Source: Deltaproteobacteria bacterium
GTDB taxonomy: Bacteria; Desulfobacterota; Desulfobacteria; Desulfobacterales; Desulfobacteraceae
Direction of reading: 5' to 3'
Assembly: GCA_019314105.1 (NCBI GenBank)
Contig: JAFCZY010000115.1
Location: forward strand, 1-6,426
DNA length: 6,426 nt
In this document: in pieces, positions 5,367 to 6,426 of the stretch
How the letters are laid out: the number at the start of each line of letters is the position of its first letter
How positions within the stretch are numbered: position 1 is the stretch's first letter
The notes under the pieces: model-generated
What the model was told of the DNA's origin: nothing
Database searches by the model: none
What the model saw: the letters and a program-made list of their open reading frames with translations, nothing else
Program-made: the position numbers and the translations under genes

Positions 5367-6426
5367 ATGGAAAACATTAAAATTTCAAAAGGGTTTAAAG
5401 TGGCACTGACCGGAATGCCGGATTTGAGTGTCATTCAGATCCCGGAACCTGAAACTATAGCTGTATCTGCCCTAGATATCCCTTATATCCGTCCCAAGCT
5501 TCTGGTAAAAGAAAATGACCCCGTGAAAACAGGCACGCCTCTGTTTTGTGACAAGAGAAATAAAAAAATCCATTATGTGTCTCCCGGCACCGGAATCATC
5601 AAACACATCATTTTTGGCGAACGGCGACGATTAAAGGAAGTAGTCATTGCTCTGGATAAAGCTTCAGATAAAAAGGATGACTTTATCCAGTTTGAAACCC
5701 TGTCCTCAGATGATATTGATACAGCTCCCAGATCAAACATCACAAAACTGCTCCAGAAAGGCGGTCTTTGGCAGTGTTTTCGGGAATTTCCCTTTAAAGA
5801 TACAGCCGACGAAACCCATGAGCCCCCCATGATCATTGTTTCTTTAAATGGCAATGATCCTTTTTCCCCTCAACCGCAGGTAGTGCTTGAAAACAACACC
5901 GCTTTTTTTGAATTCGGCATTAAGCTTTTAAACCGATTTTCAAACCGCGTCATTATCACATCACGCCAGAAAAATCTGTCCAGCCTTACCAGACTCAATG
6001 GGTTAAAAGAGCATATCACCCACATTGTTCCTGATTTTTATCCGGCCTGGGACCCGGGAGTTGTTCTATATCAATTAAAAAAAACTCAAAAAGAAAATCG
6101 CTCCTGGTATATTTCCATCGAACATCTGATACAGATAACAAAATTTCTCTTAACCGGCCGATACCCCGTAGAAAGGGTCGTAACCCTTACACGATCAAAT
6201 CATAAAAGTCCCCATATGATTACCCGTCAGGGCATACCAGTGAAAACCCTTGTGGGGAATTTGGAAAATAACTACCTCATTACAACGGGCCGATTCAACG
6301 GCAGAACGGTTGATCTCAACTCTCATATGGGATTTTTTGAAAGCACCCTGACCCTTATCAAGAATAATCAAAAAGAAGAATTATTCGGGTTTATGCGACC
6401 GGGGTTAGAAAAACCCACTGCCTCCA
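5367..6426 (+). CDS. nqrA: Na+-translocating NADH:quinone reductase subunit A, divergent (3' partial)
   Basis: Translation from 5367 gives 353 residues, open to the window end; full NqrA is about 450. The N-terminus, ENIKISKGFKVALTG, resembles the usual NqrA start. A barrel-sandwich region follows, with YIRPKLLVKENDPVKTGTPL (about 31-50) and SPGTGIIKHIIFGERR (about 72-87). Next come the family-like QFETLSSDDI and a KLLQKGGLWQCFREFPF stretch (about 131-147). The later part keeps TGRYPVERVVTLT (about 265-277) and EELFGF-MRPG near the end. The RnfC ferredoxin motifs are not seen in the part present. Family role: NqrA is the cytoplasmic subunit of the membrane Na+ pump NqrABCDEF, which couples NADH oxidation by quinone to Na+ export. 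The family's HPAG-x2-GTHIH motif is replaced by YPAWDPGVVLYQ (225-236). An in-frame ATG at 5355 is an alternative start; neither start has a strong Shine-Dalgarno. nqrB would be expected downstream. Confidence 0.85.
   Translation, partial: MENIKISKGFKVALTGMPDLSVIQIPEPETIAVSALDIPYIRPKLLVKENDPVKTGTPLFCDKRNKKIHYVSPGTGIIKHIIFGERRRLKEVVIALDKASDKKDDFIQFETLSSDDIDTAPRSNITKLLQKGGLWQCFREFPFKDTADETHEPPMIIVSLNGNDPFSPQPQVVLENNTAFFEFGIKLLNRFSNRVIITSRQKNLSSLTRLNGLKEHITHIVPDFYPAWDPGVVLYQLKKTQKENRSWYISIEHLIQITKFLLTGRYPVERVVTLTRSNHKSPHMITRQGIPVKTLVGNLENNYLITTGRFNGRTVDLNSHMGFFESTLTLIKNNQKEELFGFMRPGLEKPTAS

Noticed and set aside
5401..5418. Sigma-54-like TGGCAC followed by TGC at the beginning of nqrA
   Set aside because: The GG-to-GC spacing is about 15 bases instead of the required 12, and it lies inside the coding region.

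Overview
The window looks like a piece of chromosome from an anaerobic, AT-rich Gram-negative bacterium, most plausibly a sulfate-reducing Desulfobacterota (Desulfobacterales-like). That placement is an inference. It rests on the cysteine-rich FAD/[4Fe-4S] oxidoreductase, the stand-alone GAF-ANTAR regulator and the Na+-NQR subunit A gene; no rRNA or other phylogenetic marker is present. I see no mobile element, tRNA, rRNA or CRISPR array, and no gene-free stretch longer than about 190 bases.

Layout. (1) Bases 2-1561 (+) encode the C-terminal 519 residues of a GltD-like FAD/NAD(P)H oxidoreductase. It has an N-terminal dihydropyrimidine-dehydrogenase-type Fe-S domain and a C-terminal double [4Fe-4S] ferredoxin domain; its 5' end probably lies outside the window. 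(2) 64 bases later, 1626-2351 (+) encode a GAF-ANTAR protein, a predicted RNA-binding antiterminator, probably co-transcribed with the oxidoreductase. (3) Convergent to this pair, 2380-4020 (-) encode a DEAD-box RNA helicase of the DeaD/CsdA type with a DbpA-like C-terminal RNA-binding domain. Its leader contains a hairpin plus U8 tract directly in front of the ribosome binding site, which looks like an attenuator. (4) Divergent from the helicase, 4240-4770 (+) encode a cytoplasmic cyclophilin-type prolyl isomerase, with a 28-bp-period direct repeat around its promoter. (5) A strong hairpin with A and T tracts at 4772-4810 can serve as a shared bidirectional terminator for the cyclophilin gene and the convergent 127-residue unrecognised gene at 4826-5209 (-). 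(6) Divergent from that gene, 5367 to the window end (+) encodes the first 353 residues of a divergent NqrA, probably the first gene of a Na+-NQR operon.

How the genes fit together. The window is a series of short transcription units rather than one system. Two themes recur. One is control at the RNA level: an ANTAR antiterminator, an RNA helicase and a candidate attenuator in the helicase leader. The other is redox metabolism: a GltD-like flavoprotein and NqrA. The GltD-like/ANTAR pair fits nitrogen or amino-acid control. I found no clear evidence for a wholly new multi-gene system. The most checkable novelties are the helicase-leader attenuator, the repeat upstream of the cyclophilin gene, the altered NqrA motif and the unrecognised CxxC protein.
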